A DNA stretch of 64,000 bases from CAVVFX01 sp963777595 (GTDB taxonomy: Bacteria; Acidobacteriota; Terriglobia; Bryobacterales; Bryobacteraceae): the NCBI GenBank assembly GCA_963777595.1, contig CAVZRE010000056.1:135097-199096 (forward strand). The letters are read 5' to 3'. Positions within the stretch are counted from its first letter, which is position 1; every line of letters begins with the position of its first letter. This document shows, in pieces, positions 20,015 to 29,174 of the stretch. The notes below the pieces were generated by a model. It saw only the letters and a list, made by a program, of their open reading frames with translations, had not been told where the DNA came from and searched no databases. The position numbers were made by a program, and so were the translations under genes.

Positions 20015-20230
20015 CAGTTCACCTTTTCCATCAGTTTCTACGCGGCGGGGACGACTCCCTGTGGACGGCGCACAACAAGAGTGCGTATCCGTAACTACCT
20101 CATTTGGTTCGTCTGAGCCTTCTTGTTGAATTACTTACATGAAGCATTCAAGCGCTAAGAAATGGTTACAGACACTTCTTCTCTCGCCGGAGCAGTATCG
20201 CCACGCCACAACATCGGACTGGAAGTAACC

Positions 20231-20259
20231 AGCTTATTTTGTAATGGATTTGTTGTCAA
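20231..20259 (-). promoter_or_regulatory. Predicted sigma70-type promoter upstream of prs
   Basis: On the minus strand a perfect TTGACA -35 (20254-20259) is followed after exactly 17 bases by TAAGCT (20231-20236) as -10. It faces prs and would give a 5' leader of about 210 bases, in which I see no recognised riboswitch. Confidence 0.55.
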
Positions 20260-20296
20260 CCGGGCAAAGTCAGGTTGTATGCTAAGCCCCGCCGAA

Positions 20297-23200
20297 TCAA
20301 TACAATAATTTCAAGGCCATCTGCACGATGCGGGGCTGATTGTTCTGCGTGCTCACCACGCCGAAACCTGCCGCACCCAGAGCCGTTCCCGGCGGCGCAA
20401 ACTGCGGCGTGTTCGTCAAGTTGAAACATTCCGCGCGGAACTGCAGTTTCAGCCGCTCGTGAATGGCGAACGTTTTGTTCAAAGTGAAGTCGAGTTCTTT
20501 CAGGCCATCGCTCCGCAACCCTCCAAGAGTCCGCGCCACGTTACCGAAGGTGTACTGCGGCGCAAGCGTAAACTGCGCCGTGTTGAACCATTCCTGGGGT
20601 GTCGGATTGCTTAAAGCAGCGCTCACGCCAGTCCAGTTCGGCCGCTGATTGCCACCCTGCGCATCCGTCGTGCTGGTAGACTCCGAAATACCCAGCGGAC
20701 TGCCGCTATAGAGGCTCACGATCAGACCCGTTTCCCAGCCTCCCAGAATTCGGCCCACCACCCCCTGCTGACTCTTCAGGAACGGCAGTTCATACACGGC
20801 ATTGCCCACGAATCGATGTGTCTGATCGAGCGCCGACGGCGCGTATTCTCCGCGAAGGTAGTTGTAATCCTGAATGACCCCGGCGGAAATATTATCCCCG
20901 CTAAACGCGCCGATCCCGATGTCCATATTCTTCGAATAGGTGTAGGAACCGAGGACCGTGAGGCCATGCGCATACCGCTTCTCGAACTTGGCTTCGAGCG
21001 CATGGTAACTGGAATTCGCCAGATTAGCGTTATCGCTTGTCACCTGGCCGAATTGCGGATACTTCAGCAGTAACTGGGCGTAGGCAACCGTTGGTGACGA
21101 CAGGGTGCCGCTGGTGATCTGCGGATAAAACGGATTCGGCACCAGCGTCCGCAGTTGGCTGCCGAGCGCCAGATCTGCATCGGGAAGTTCGTTGAGTTGA
21201 ACGCCGAACGGCATCTTAAGACCGCGGCTGCCCGTATAGCCGACCTCCAGCATCATGTTCTTACGAAGCTCCCGCTGGATCGAGAAGTGCCACGAAGCAC
21301 TGTATGGAGTGGCATTGTTGCGGTCATAAAAATCCACCGCCTGGCCGAGCAGTGTAGCGGACCCGAGCTTATTACCCGTGGGCTGCACCAGCCCATTGGG
21401 GAAGGGATTGCTCAGACTGACAATCGGAGTCGCTCCATCAAGGCTCGTCACAATATTTGTAGTCGTGAAGAATCCCGCGGAGCCGAACCCAGTCGAGCCG
21501 GTGCCGACGCCCCAGTTATCCGCGAAGAAGATTCCTCCTCCGCCGCGGACCACGGTCTTGTCGTCCACCCGGTAGGCAAAGCCGAAGCGCGGAGCAAAGT
21601 TATTCAAATCGGGGCTCGATTGATAACGCGACACGCCGCCCACTCCCACGAAGCTCAGCGCCCCATGCAGATTCAGGCCCGGCGCCGTAATCGGCGGCAC
21701 TGCCGAATAGTTGAAGTTTGTGAACTGGTTGAAACGGTCGGTCCTCGGACTCTCATATTCCCAGCGGATTCCCATGTTCAGCGTCAAGCGTGACGTCACC
21801 TTGTAGTTGTCCTGCAGGAACAGCGCATAGTATTTCGTCGTCATGGCGAGCGACGGTGCGGGAGCTGCGGAACCGCCCGGAATTCCCAGGAGAAAGCTGG
21901 CCAAAGCAGCTCCGGCGGTCGAACTTGCGGCGGTTGCGTTTGGTCCCTGCGTGAACGTCGGAGCGAAGCTGAAGACTGGTGAGTTGGCGCCGTCCTGCAG
22001 CGTATTCAATTGGATGACGCGGAACTCCGCACCCGCTTTCAGCTCATGTTTGCTCAGGTTCTTGGTCGTGGTGCCTTCGAGCGCGCTGACGCTGTTGTTT
22101 GCGCGGATGTAATCGGTGGCCCCTAGCAAACCTCCCGTGATGATGTTGCTGACCGAACTGGAGACGCTGTAACCGGTAATGGTGATATCCGGAAATGCGT
22201 GAGGAAACAACTGGCTATTCAGCGATTCGGGAAGACCGAGGGTCCCCAGATCGAAACCGTTGCTGTAAGGAGGCCGCTGATTCGAGAGCCGCGTAAACGA
22301 ATAGCGGACCGTCGCCAGCCACGTCGGGGAGATCGTCTGGGTATCTTCCACCACCGAATTCCGCCGTCCAAACGTCTGGGGTCCGGCGGAGGGCGATGCA
22401 ATGTTGGTCGCGCCATAAGCTCCGGCGCGGATGTCGGGCGTATCGTCCGCCGAATAGCGCGCGAAAAACCGGTTGCTCTCCGAGAAATACTCGTCGACTT
22501 TGTAGCTGACCGTGTCCTTGCTGATCCGGTTTGCGTCGTTCCGGACGTAGTTATTGACACCCGTGTAGAGCGCGCCCGGTTGATTGGGCGCGGGCAGGTA
22601 CTTAGCGATCGCCAGGGCCACCGGATTGATACGTGACGCAGGAATGATGTTGCCGGGAAACGCCATGCGCGTCAACGTCCCATTGACGTTGGTCGTCGTC
22701 GCCGGATCGTAGATGGTGATCAATTGTCCCGCGGCGTTGCGATCGTTGGAGAAGTTTCCGGAGAGCAGCGTCGGCGTCGGTTCCGTGCCGACAAAGGTTA
22801 GCCCTTGAATAAAGCGGACGCTCTCCTCGCTCACAAAGAAAAACGTCTTGTTCCGGCCGTTATAAACCTTGGGAATGAATACCGGGCCTCCGATCGTACC
22901 TCCGAACTGGTTGTACTTGAAGGGCGCTCGCGCATTACCGGCGTTGTTCGAGAAGAAATCGTTAGCATTCAGAAGTGTATTACGGAAGAATTCGTAGAGT
23001 GAGCCATGGAATTCATTGGTGCCCGACCGCGTGACTACGTTGAACACGCCGCCCGCGGACTTCCCGTATTCAGCCGAAAAGTTGTTGGTTTCCACTTTGA
23101 ATTCCTGCACCAGGTCCGGCGTCGTATTGATGACCGGCTGGTTCTGCGCGGGCGCGGAATTCGGCGCGCCGTCCAACAGGAACTCGTTATTCGCGGCACG

Positions 23201-23740
23201 CTGACCATTGATCGCAAACGACACCGTGCTGATCTGGTCGATAGGCAGGTTATTCACGCCGATCGACGGACGCACGCCCGGTACCAGCATTGCGAGTGCA
23301 TAAGGATTTCTTCCCAGCAGCGGCAGTTCGGTAATCTGTTTCGACCCGACCACTTGCCCAAGCGCTGAGGTTTCGCTGTCGAGAAGCACCGCCGACGAAC
23401 TCACTTCCATGCTTTGGGCGACTGCCCCGACTTGCAACTTTAGATCCAGGCGCGCGACCTGGTCGACCCGCAACTCGAGGCCTGTCTCCTTGACCGGCGA
23501 AAAGCCGGCCTTGTTTACGGTGATTTCGTAAACGCCGGGTAGCAGATTCGGAATGTTAAAGTAACCGTCCGTATTCGAACGAGTAGACACGACGACGTTA
23601 GTGCCCGTCGACTTCGCGGCAACTTCCGCCGCGGGCACCACCGCGCCGGTCGCGTCGGTGATCCTTCCGGTAATCGAAGCCGTTTGAGCAAACGCCGCGG
23701 ACGCAAAAAGCACCAGAGCAGAAATCGTTTGACGAAGCAT
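20297..23740 (-). CDS. TonB-dependent receptor with carboxypeptidase-regulatory-like domain (Oar-like)
   Basis: 1147 residues from ATG 23740, which starts the signal peptide MLRQTISALVLFASAAFAQ; the longer frame to 23797 adds an unlikely 19-residue leader. Domain order: carboxypeptidase-regulatory-like sandwich (about 20-100, SITGRITDATGAVVPAAEV), plug (about 120-230, QITELPLLGRNPYALAML), then a roughly 900-residue beta-barrel ending ALKLLY. It is only distantly related to the receptor at 6959. Role: TonB-energised uptake of an unknown ligand. No SusD-like or TonB/ExbB genes are nearby. Confidence 0.92.
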   Translation of the reverse strand: MLRQTISALVLFASAAFAQTASITGRITDATGAVVPAAEVAAKSTGTNVVVSTRSNTDGYFNIPNLLPGVYEITVNKAGFSPVKETGLELRVDQVARLDLKLQVGAVAQSMEVSSSAVLLDSETSALGQVVGSKQITELPLLGRNPYALAMLVPGVRPSIGVNNLPIDQISTVSFAINGQRAANNEFLLDGAPNSAPAQNQPVINTTPDLVQEFKVETNNFSAEYGKSAGGVFNVVTRSGTNEFHGSLYEFFRNTLLNANDFFSNNAGNARAPFKYNQFGGTIGGPVFIPKVYNGRNKTFFFVSEESVRFIQGLTFVGTEPTPTLLSGNFSNDRNAAGQLITIYDPATTTNVNGTLTRMAFPGNIIPASRINPVALAIAKYLPAPNQPGALYTGVNNYVRNDANRISKDTVSYKVDEYFSESNRFFARYSADDTPDIRAGAYGATNIASPSAGPQTFGRRNSVVEDTQTISPTWLATVRYSFTRLSNQRPPYSNGFDLGTLGLPESLNSQLFPHAFPDITITGYSVSSSVSNIITGGLLGATDYIRANNSVSALEGTTTKNLSKHELKAGAEFRVIQLNTLQDGANSPVFSFAPTFTQGPNATAASSTAGAALASFLLGIPGGSAAPAPSLAMTTKYYALFLQDNYKVTSRLTLNMGIRWEYESPRTDRFNQFTNFNYSAVPPITAPGLNLHGALSFVGVGGVSRYQSSPDLNNFAPRFGFAYRVDDKTVVRGGGGIFFADNWGVGTGSTGFGSAGFFTTTNIVTSLDGATPIVSLSNPFPNGLVQPTGNKLGSATLLGQAVDFYDRNNATPYSASWHFSIQRELRKNMMLEVGYTGSRGLKMPFGVQLNELPDADLALGSQLRTLVPNPFYPQITSGTLSSPTVAYAQLLLKYPQFGQVTSDNANLANSSYHALEAKFEKRYAHGLTVLGSYTYSKNMDIGIGAFSGDNISAGVIQDYNYLRGEYAPSALDQTHRFVGNAVYELPFLKSQQGVVGRILGGWETGLIVSLYSGSPLGISESTSTTDAQGGNQRPNWTGVSAALSNPTPQEWFNTAQFTLAPQYTFGNVARTLGGLRSDGLKELDFTLNKTFAIHERLKLQFRAECFNLTNTPQFAPPGTALGAAGFGVVSTQNNQPRIVQMALKLLY

Positions 23741-23827
23741 GGTCAAAACCCCCGGGAAAGTATATCTCATGGGAGGGGTAAGCGTGTGAAGAGCCACCGC
23801 GCCGAGCGCAACTACTAAGGTTCGATA

Positions 23828-24131
23828 TCACGTTGCGTTCAGCATCCCACGTATGCCGGGCCCTTTGACTCTCCGGATGCCGGCGGCAAGATCCGGGGTC
23901 AGCAAGCCAGAATCAGCGGCCTCATACGCGAGGGCGTCACGGCCGCGAGTCTGCCGTCGATCGTGCCGGGCGCAAGTTGACGCGTTTCCAAATGGATTCG
24001 ATAGCGGGTGACAGCGGCCCTGTTTGAAGGCAAGCGATTGAGCATAGCTGAATTGCTTGGTCGAGGTCAGGCAGATTCAAAATGTGTTTCGCGGAAGACT
24101 TACGAGCGCGGTCCTGTCTGTTACGTTTCAT
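23828..24131 (-). pseudogene. Tyrosine recombinase (phage-type integrase) N-terminal remnant
   Basis: The minus strand reads MKRNRQDRARKSSAKHILNLPDLDQA from ATG 24131, a typical integrase N-terminus. In shifted frames it continues as VTRYRIHLETRQLAPGTID, GRLAAV and LAYEAADSGLLTPDLAAGIRR before a TGA at 23828. These are SAM-like core-binding domain motifs, broken by at least two frameshifts and a deletion, and the catalytic R-H-R-Y domain is missing. I infer an old mobile-element insertion. It adjoins the MazF module. Confidence 0.7.
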
Positions 24132-24200
24132 GAATTGGGTCCTCCACGTCCCCTTATTGAAGTACGGTGGAGGGCTTATGGCGTTAAACTTGAAAGGGTA

Positions 24201-24425
24201 ATGAATGCAATGTTTCTCAGTGCCAACGAAGAGTCGCTCATCAAAGTTGTGCGGATGCTGTCGGCGGAGGAGGCTGGGAAAGTGCTGATTTGGGCGCAGC
24301 AACTTGCGGACCTTGGGGGCGGCCGGTGTGTTGATTGGTCGGATTCCTGGTCGGATGACGATCTTCGGGAAGCTACAATCGCATCTCTCGAAAGGTTTGA
24401 GCAGCAGGAGCGGGAAGGGCATTGA
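24201..24425 (+). CDS. Putative antitoxin of a MazF-type module
   Basis: 74 residues from ATG 24201, preceded by GAAAGGG at a good ribosome-binding distance; an upstream frame to 24057 overlaps the integrase remnant and looks spurious. The protein is small, acidic and helical (NEESLIKVVRMLSAEEAGKVLIWAQQLAD). Its stop overlaps the TTG start of the next gene (TTGA, 24422-24425), as expected for an antitoxin-toxin pair. I assign it by position, not by a recognised DNA-binding motif. Confidence 0.55.
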   Translation: MNAMFLSANEESLIKVVRMLSAEEAGKVLIWAQQLADLGGGRCVDWSDSWSDDDLREATIASLERFEQQEREGH

Positions 24426-24790
24426 CGCCAGGTGACGTCGTAGTCGGCGCATTTCCAGGCGCAGACACGACGAAGGTCCGGCCAGCCGTAGTGCTTTCGA
24501 CTGAACTATACCACCGCCATCGACCTGACGTCATTGTAGGCCTGATCACAACCCAGGCCCCGATAGAGATCGGTCCGACAGACTGCGAAATACGCGACTG
24601 GCGACAGGCGGGACTTCATCATCCGTCATACTTCAGGTTGTTCCCCGTGGCGTTGTTGCAGCGGGATTGGGCGGCTTTCCGAACCGGATTGGAGTTCGGT
24701 TCGCGCGTGCTTCAAAGCGGGGTTCGGCAGCGACTGAAGTATTGGGGGGTCACTTTCGTCTGGCCACCTGGACTTTATAAACGCCTCTGA
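24422..24790 (+). CDS. PemK/MazF-like toxin (type II toxin-antitoxin)
   Basis: 122 residues starting at TTG 24422. The N-terminus PGDVVVGAFPGADTTKVRPAVVLST is the MazF/PemK hallmark (basic KVRPAVVLS strand), followed by GLITTQ and the DWRQAGLHHPSYFRLF core. Family role: sequence-specific endoribonuclease, neutralised by the protein encoded just upstream. Translational coupling through TTGA supports the pairing. The next 370 bases (24791-25160) show only low-quality overlapping frames with no recognisable protein. Confidence 0.75.
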   Translation: MTPGDVVVGAFPGADTTKVRPAVVLSTELYHRHRPDVIVGLITTQAPIEIGPTDCEIRDWRQAGLHHPSYFRLFPVALLQRDWAAFRTGLEFGSRVLQSGVRQRLKYWGVTFVWPPGLYKRL

Positions 24791-25160
24791 TGAGACGTGC
24801 CCGCCTAAAATCTGAACCCGGGTTTGACCATACGAAAACCAAGGCCCCTGATGCCGGCGCACGTTTAACACTGGAGTTGAAAGATCTGAATTCGAGATCC
24901 TTCAGCGCCAGAAGAAAAGGACCGACATTATGGCAACGCCGGCTCAAAGTGCCCTCGGGTGAAGACCCCGCGGAGCTTAGACGACTTCATGGCCGAGTAT
25001 CAGCCAGCCACCGTCACCAAGCAGGTCCCTGTCGACACGATGGCGCAAACCACCGGCTATCGCTCCGGGCTAACCGCCCCCAGGGCGAAGCTCTCCTCCC
25101 AGAAACTCCGCTGCGAAGAATCATGCAGACCTCGAGTTCGCGCGCTTTCAGCGTTAGAAT

Positions 25161-25304
25161 TCAAATATACGGGCAGACGCGATTCTATATCGATCCGGCG
25201 ACGGTTCGAGAATCGCTTTGGGCCAGACTGCCTCCCGTCGCTATTTGCGGGTTATTTATGTTCCTGATCCGGAGCCAGACAGCGTCTTCGTGATCACAGC
25301 TTGA
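25161..25304 (+). pseudogene. Toxin-like remnant upstream of a small antitoxin-like gene
   Basis: One frame reads SRRYLRVIYVPDPEPDSVF then VITA and a stop (25302-25304). This resembles the C-terminal half of DUF4258/BrnT-like RNase toxins, which end in a VVTAY-type strand. The N-terminal half is missing or scrambled, and there is no start codon in frame. The stop overlaps the TTG start of the next gene, the same arrangement as the MazF pair. The family assignment is tentative. Confidence 0.4.
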
Positions 25305-25495
25305 ACCAGCTTAAATTACCACCGGGATGGGATGACGAGAAAGTGCGAAGGGTACTTGCGCATTACGAGTACCAGACCGAAGAGGACGCCCTGTTGGAGG
25401 ACGAAGCGGGAATTGAGCCGTCCGAGACAGTCATGAACGTTCCGCACGATCTCGTCCCGAAGGTCCGGGAGCTTATCGCAAAGCATCAAAGCTAA
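25301..25495 (+). CDS. Small antitoxin-like protein, 64 aa
   Basis: Acidic 64-residue protein from TTG 25301 with the conserved pattern LPPGWDDEKVRRVLAHYE, then an acidic EEDALLEDEAG linker and a PHDLVPKVRELIAKH tail. I have seen this pattern in small proteins paired with DUF4258-type toxins; that association is from memory. It overlaps the upstream toxin-like remnant by TTGA, so it may be the surviving half of a decayed toxin-antitoxin pair. Confidence 0.6.
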   Translation: MNQLKLPPGWDDEKVRRVLAHYEYQTEEDALLEDEAGIEPSETVMNVPHDLVPKVRELIAKHQS

Positions 25496-25586
25496 AAAGT
25501 CACTGCAAATTGGCGTGATGGGCGGGTTACGTCGAACTCTGGCCGCTTTGCCGCCCGCCGCACCCGATGCATCCATGTCGCCAGAC

Positions 25587-28007
25587 TCAATCGACGCGCA
25601 ACGCCGACATCGGATCGAGCCGCGAAGCTCGCCGTGCGGGAACATATCCCGCCCCAATACCAACCATCAATAACACCAGAATGGTAGCGCTAAACGCGAT
25701 AGGGTCCGTCGGCTCCAGTTGGAAGAGCAGGGAAGCGGTGATCCGCGCCAGCACTAACGCACCCACCGCTCCGATGACGACGCCGCTCAGCACCATTGTC
25801 AAAGTCCGGCGCATCACATCGCGCTTCACCTGTGCCGACGACGCGCCCAGCGCCATCCGGATTCCAATCTCCGGAACCCGTTGCGTGACGGTATAAGAAA
25901 CTACACCGTAGATTCCGATCGAAGCCAGCAGCAATGCCGCGAAGGCAAACGCGCTGAGCAGCGTCACCATGAACCGCCGCGGCGAAACCGCTCGCTCGAC
26001 CAGTTCCCCTAACGTCTGATATTCGGTGGTCGGAAGGTTGGGTTCGACACTGCGCAGAGCCGTTCGAATTGCGGGAGCCAGCGATTCCATCGCGACCTTC
26101 GTCCTGATCACCAGTTCCACCGAGCCGCTCGGTTGTTGAGTGAGCGGAAAATACATCTCGAGTCCACCTTCCTCCTCCAACGCCTGATGCCGCACATTTC
26201 CGACCACCCCCACCACGCGAGGTCCCGTGTCGCTGAACATCAATTGGCCGATCGCCTTCTGTCCCGGCCACAGACGACGCGCCATCTTTTCGTTGACGAT
26301 CACGACTTTGTCGCTCTCGGCGGTGTCGCGTTCATTGAAGTCGCGACCGGCGAGCAACGGAATCTTCATCGTTCGGATATACCGCCAATCAATGAGCCGG
26401 GGATGAGCGTTCGGCATCTGCCCCTTCGGATAAGTGACGCCGCGAGCCGCTGCACCCCAACTGCGGTCCCGGCTGAGCGGAAGCGCATCGGTAATGCCCG
26501 CCGATTCCACGCCGGGAACCGCCTCGGCAGCCCGCACCAGCCGGTCGTAAAACGCGAAACGTTGCGGAGCGCTCTTATACTTCTCGCCGCTATCGATGCG
26601 CCACGCCGCCGCCCGCTCCGGCCGGAAACCCAGATCCACATCCAAAACCCGCAGGAAGCTATGGATCAGCAGGCCTGCGCCAACCAGCAAGATGCAGGCG
26701 AAAGCCACTTCCGAGACCACCAGCAGACTGCGCGTCCACGCACTTCGTCTCCCCTCGCTGAGTCCGCGGCCGGTATCTTTGAGCGATTCAGATTCGTGCG
26801 CGCTCGAGATTTGCACCGCCGGAACCAGTCCGAATAGAAATCCAACAGCTACCGTCGCCGCCAGCGTGAACATCAGCGCGGACGCATCCATGTGAACCGT
26901 CCGCAGCAACGGAATGCTCACGCCCCGAATGCTGCCGAGCGCCCGTATCCCGCCATACGCGATCCCCAGTCCAACCACTGCGCCGGCGCACGAAAGAATC
27001 AGGCTCTCCACGAGCATCTGCCGCACCAGTCGTCCGCGACTCGCGCCAAGTGCCGAACGGATGGCCATCTCTTTCCGGCGAGAAGCAGCGCGTGCCAGCA
27101 GCAAGTTCGATAAGTTAGCACACGCCACCAGCAGCACGGCGCCGACCGCACACATAAGAACCAACAGTCCGCGCCGGAAGCGGCTCGTCAGATACTCCTG
27201 CAGCGGCGTCAGTTTGGCGCCGAAGGTCCACCGGTCGGGATGAGCCTTGCGGATCTGATCGTTGATCAGGTCGAACTCCGCCTGCGCCCGCTGCACGGTC
27301 ACGCCGGGCTTCAGCCGTCCGATCACTGCGAGAGTGTTGCCGTATCGATCCGTCTCGCGCGTGATGGGAAATGGCACTATCATGTCGACGCGAGAGCCGG
27401 GCGTGAACACGGAACTGAAATCAAAGCCGGCAGGCAGGACCCCCACAACCGTCCGCGCCTTGTCGTTCAGCGTAATCGACTTCCCGACAATCCGTGGATC
27501 GGAGCCGAAGCGCCGCTCCCAAAGGCCGTGAGTGAGGATCACCGCTTGCGCTCCATTGAAAGTGCACTCCTCAGGCAGGAAGTTCCGGCCGAGCGTCAGT
27601 CGAACGCCAAGGAAGTCCAGAAAATTCTGCGCGACTCCCGCGCCGATGAGGTGCTCCGGGTCCCCCACGCCGACCATCGTGTACGTGCCGTAGTCGAAAA
27701 ATGCGAAGTAGGCCGACAGGCCTTCGAAAGACTGGTTAAATTGGCTCCAATCCTGATAATTGGCAACCCGTGTGGTCTGCGAAGAGAGACCGCCGTCGCC
27801 GCCGCCGTCATTCGCGATCCAAACCAGACGGTCCGAATCCCGGAACTGCATGGGCCGGAAGAGCAGCGTATTCACCACGCTGAAGATCGCGGTATTGGAG
27901 CCAACCCCTAACCCGATAATCAGGACAGCGGCTAAAGTGAAGCCGGAGTCGTGGCGAAGCCTGCGTAGCGTGTACCGTACATCTTGGATCAGCGTGTCCC
28001 AGGGCAT
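25587..28007 (-). CDS. FtsX/MacB-type permease (acidobacterial orphan-permease class)
   Basis: 806 residues with two MacB periplasmic-domain/FtsX repeats. The first membrane segment (about 20-42) follows the motif DVRYTLRRLRHDSGFTLAAV; three FtsX helices lie about 275-400, with a second copy at about 425-450 and 680-790. The last FtsX repeat ends PARRASRLDPMSALRVD, the family signature. No ATPase is adjacent, which is normal for this orphan class. Role: probably substrate extrusion or signalling with an ATPase encoded elsewhere. Starts of this gene and the selenoprotein gene are 81 bases apart and divergent, so they share a regulatory region. Confidence 0.88.
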   Translation of the reverse strand: MPWDTLIQDVRYTLRRLRHDSGFTLAAVLIIGLGVGSNTAIFSVVNTLLFRPMQFRDSDRLVWIANDGGGDGGLSSQTTRVANYQDWSQFNQSFEGLSAYFAFFDYGTYTMVGVGDPEHLIGAGVAQNFLDFLGVRLTLGRNFLPEECTFNGAQAVILTHGLWERRFGSDPRIVGKSITLNDKARTVVGVLPAGFDFSSVFTPGSRVDMIVPFPITRETDRYGNTLAVIGRLKPGVTVQRAQAEFDLINDQIRKAHPDRWTFGAKLTPLQEYLTSRFRRGLLVLMCAVGAVLLVACANLSNLLLARAASRRKEMAIRSALGASRGRLVRQMLVESLILSCAGAVVGLGIAYGGIRALGSIRGVSIPLLRTVHMDASALMFTLAATVAVGFLFGLVPAVQISSAHESESLKDTGRGLSEGRRSAWTRSLLVVSEVAFACILLVGAGLLIHSFLRVLDVDLGFRPERAAAWRIDSGEKYKSAPQRFAFYDRLVRAAEAVPGVESAGITDALPLSRDRSWGAAARGVTYPKGQMPNAHPRLIDWRYIRTMKIPLLAGRDFNERDTAESDKVVIVNEKMARRLWPGQKAIGQLMFSDTGPRVVGVVGNVRHQALEEEGGLEMYFPLTQQPSGSVELVIRTKVAMESLAPAIRTALRSVEPNLPTTEYQTLGELVERAVSPRRFMVTLLSAFAFAALLLASIGIYGVVSYTVTQRVPEIGIRMALGASSAQVKRDVMRRTLTMVLSGVVIGAVGALVLARITASLLFQLEPTDPIAFSATILVLLMVGIGAGYVPARRASRLDPMSALRVD

Positions 28008-28088
28008 CTGTTACCTATACCGCGTTTTCGGTCGATGGTTACCGGTAAGACGAGCGAGCGGTCCCTCCGGTTGGCAACCGAATGTGCC

Positions 28089-29159
28089 ATGCTGACAAGT
28101 ATGCGTTTCGTGATTCTCGGCACGGTCCTCTCAGTGGGCATTCTTGCCCAGACGCCCGCCCGCATCCAGACAGGCCCGGCCGTAGGCTCCCCGATCCCAA
28201 AATTCTCCGCGTCGGACCAGAACGGGCGCACGCAGACGCTCGAAAGCGTCGCCGGTCCTAAAGGCACAATTCTGGTGTTCTACCGGTCGGCTGACTGGTG
28301 ACCTTACTGCAAAGTCCAACTCGTGGAGTTGGAGCACGATTTGCCGCGCATCAAGGCGCAGGGCTTCGGCCTCGCGGCCATCAGCTACGATTCGGTCGCC
28401 ATCCTGAAGAATTTTGCGGACCGCAAGGGAATCACCTTTCCTTTGCTCTCCGACCCTGAATCGAAAATCATCCAGAGCTTCGGGATATTGAATCAATCCG
28501 CGCCCAAGAATACGCCCTTCTCAGGCATTCCCTATCCGGGGACCTACCTGGTCCGTCCGAATGGCGTCGTGATGTCCAAATTCTTCGTAGACGATTTCAA
28601 GGAGCGCGACACCGCGGCCGAGATTCTGGTGAAGCAGTTTGGCATTAAGACGGAGGAGGCGCACTCCGTGGCGGAAACCAAATATTTCCAGCTCGCGACC
28701 TCAGCCAGTAATGAGCTGGTGCATCAAGGCCAGCACATCTCGCTGGTAGTGGATCTCGATCTGAAGCCGAAGATGCACGTCTACGCTCCGGGCGTGCAGG
28801 GCGGTTATATTCCCCTCGATTGGAAGATGGCCGATAGCGCAGGCTACAGGGCCTCGCAGGCCGAATATCCCAAGGCGCAACTGCTGCGCCTCGAGGCCAT
28901 CAAGGAAACTGTCCCAGTATTCCTCGGACATCTGCGCCTAGTGCGCGATATCGTAATCGGAAGCGATGCCCAGGTGAAGCCCCTTCTGAGCGGCGCCAGT
29001 GAACTGACCGTCGAAGGCTCGCTGCGCTATCAGGTGTGCGACGACAAAGAATGCTATTTGCCCGCGACCCAGGCGCTCAAATGGGTCCTGAAATTTGAGC
29101 CGCTGGACCGCCAGCGTGTCCCGGCCGAACTACAGCGAAAAGTCGAACCGCATCCCTGA
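28089..29159 (+). CDS. Redoxin/DsbD-alpha-like fusion, probable selenoprotein (Sec at UGA 28299)
   Basis: 356 residues if the UGA at 28299-28301 is read as selenocysteine (residue 71); upstream and downstream parts are in the same frame. Start ATG 28089 (or 28101) leads a signal peptide (MRFVILGTVLSVGILAQ). Residues 30-185 form an AhpC/TSA-type redoxin: FYRSADW-U-PYCKVQLVELE replaces the usual WCPYC, with SDPESKIIQSFGI and GTYLVRPNGVV behind it. Residues about 195-350 resemble the DsbD N-terminal domain, with the pair CDDKEC. Role inferred: periplasmic peroxide or thiol-disulfide reduction with the C-terminal domain as partner. A SECIS-like hairpin sits just after the UGA. The alternative is a nonsense mutation, less likely given the site and the hairpin. 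Confidence 0.85.
28315..28333 (+). promoter_or_regulatory. SECIS-like hairpin for selenocysteine insertion
   Basis: A perfect 8-bp stem TCCAACTC/GAGTTGGA with a GTG loop (28323-28325). There are 21 bases between the UGA and the loop, within the range described for bacterial SECIS elements, and the loop begins with G as expected for SelB binding. It lies inside the coding sequence, as bacterial SECIS elements do. Confidence 0.7.
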
Positions 29160-29174
29160 CACCGGGCGTCCGTC

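Noticed and set aside
24790..25293. 167-residue frame between the toxin-antitoxin pairs
   Set aside because: Composition is poor, with several overlapping frames and no motif; only its last part overlaps the toxin-like remnant in a different frame.
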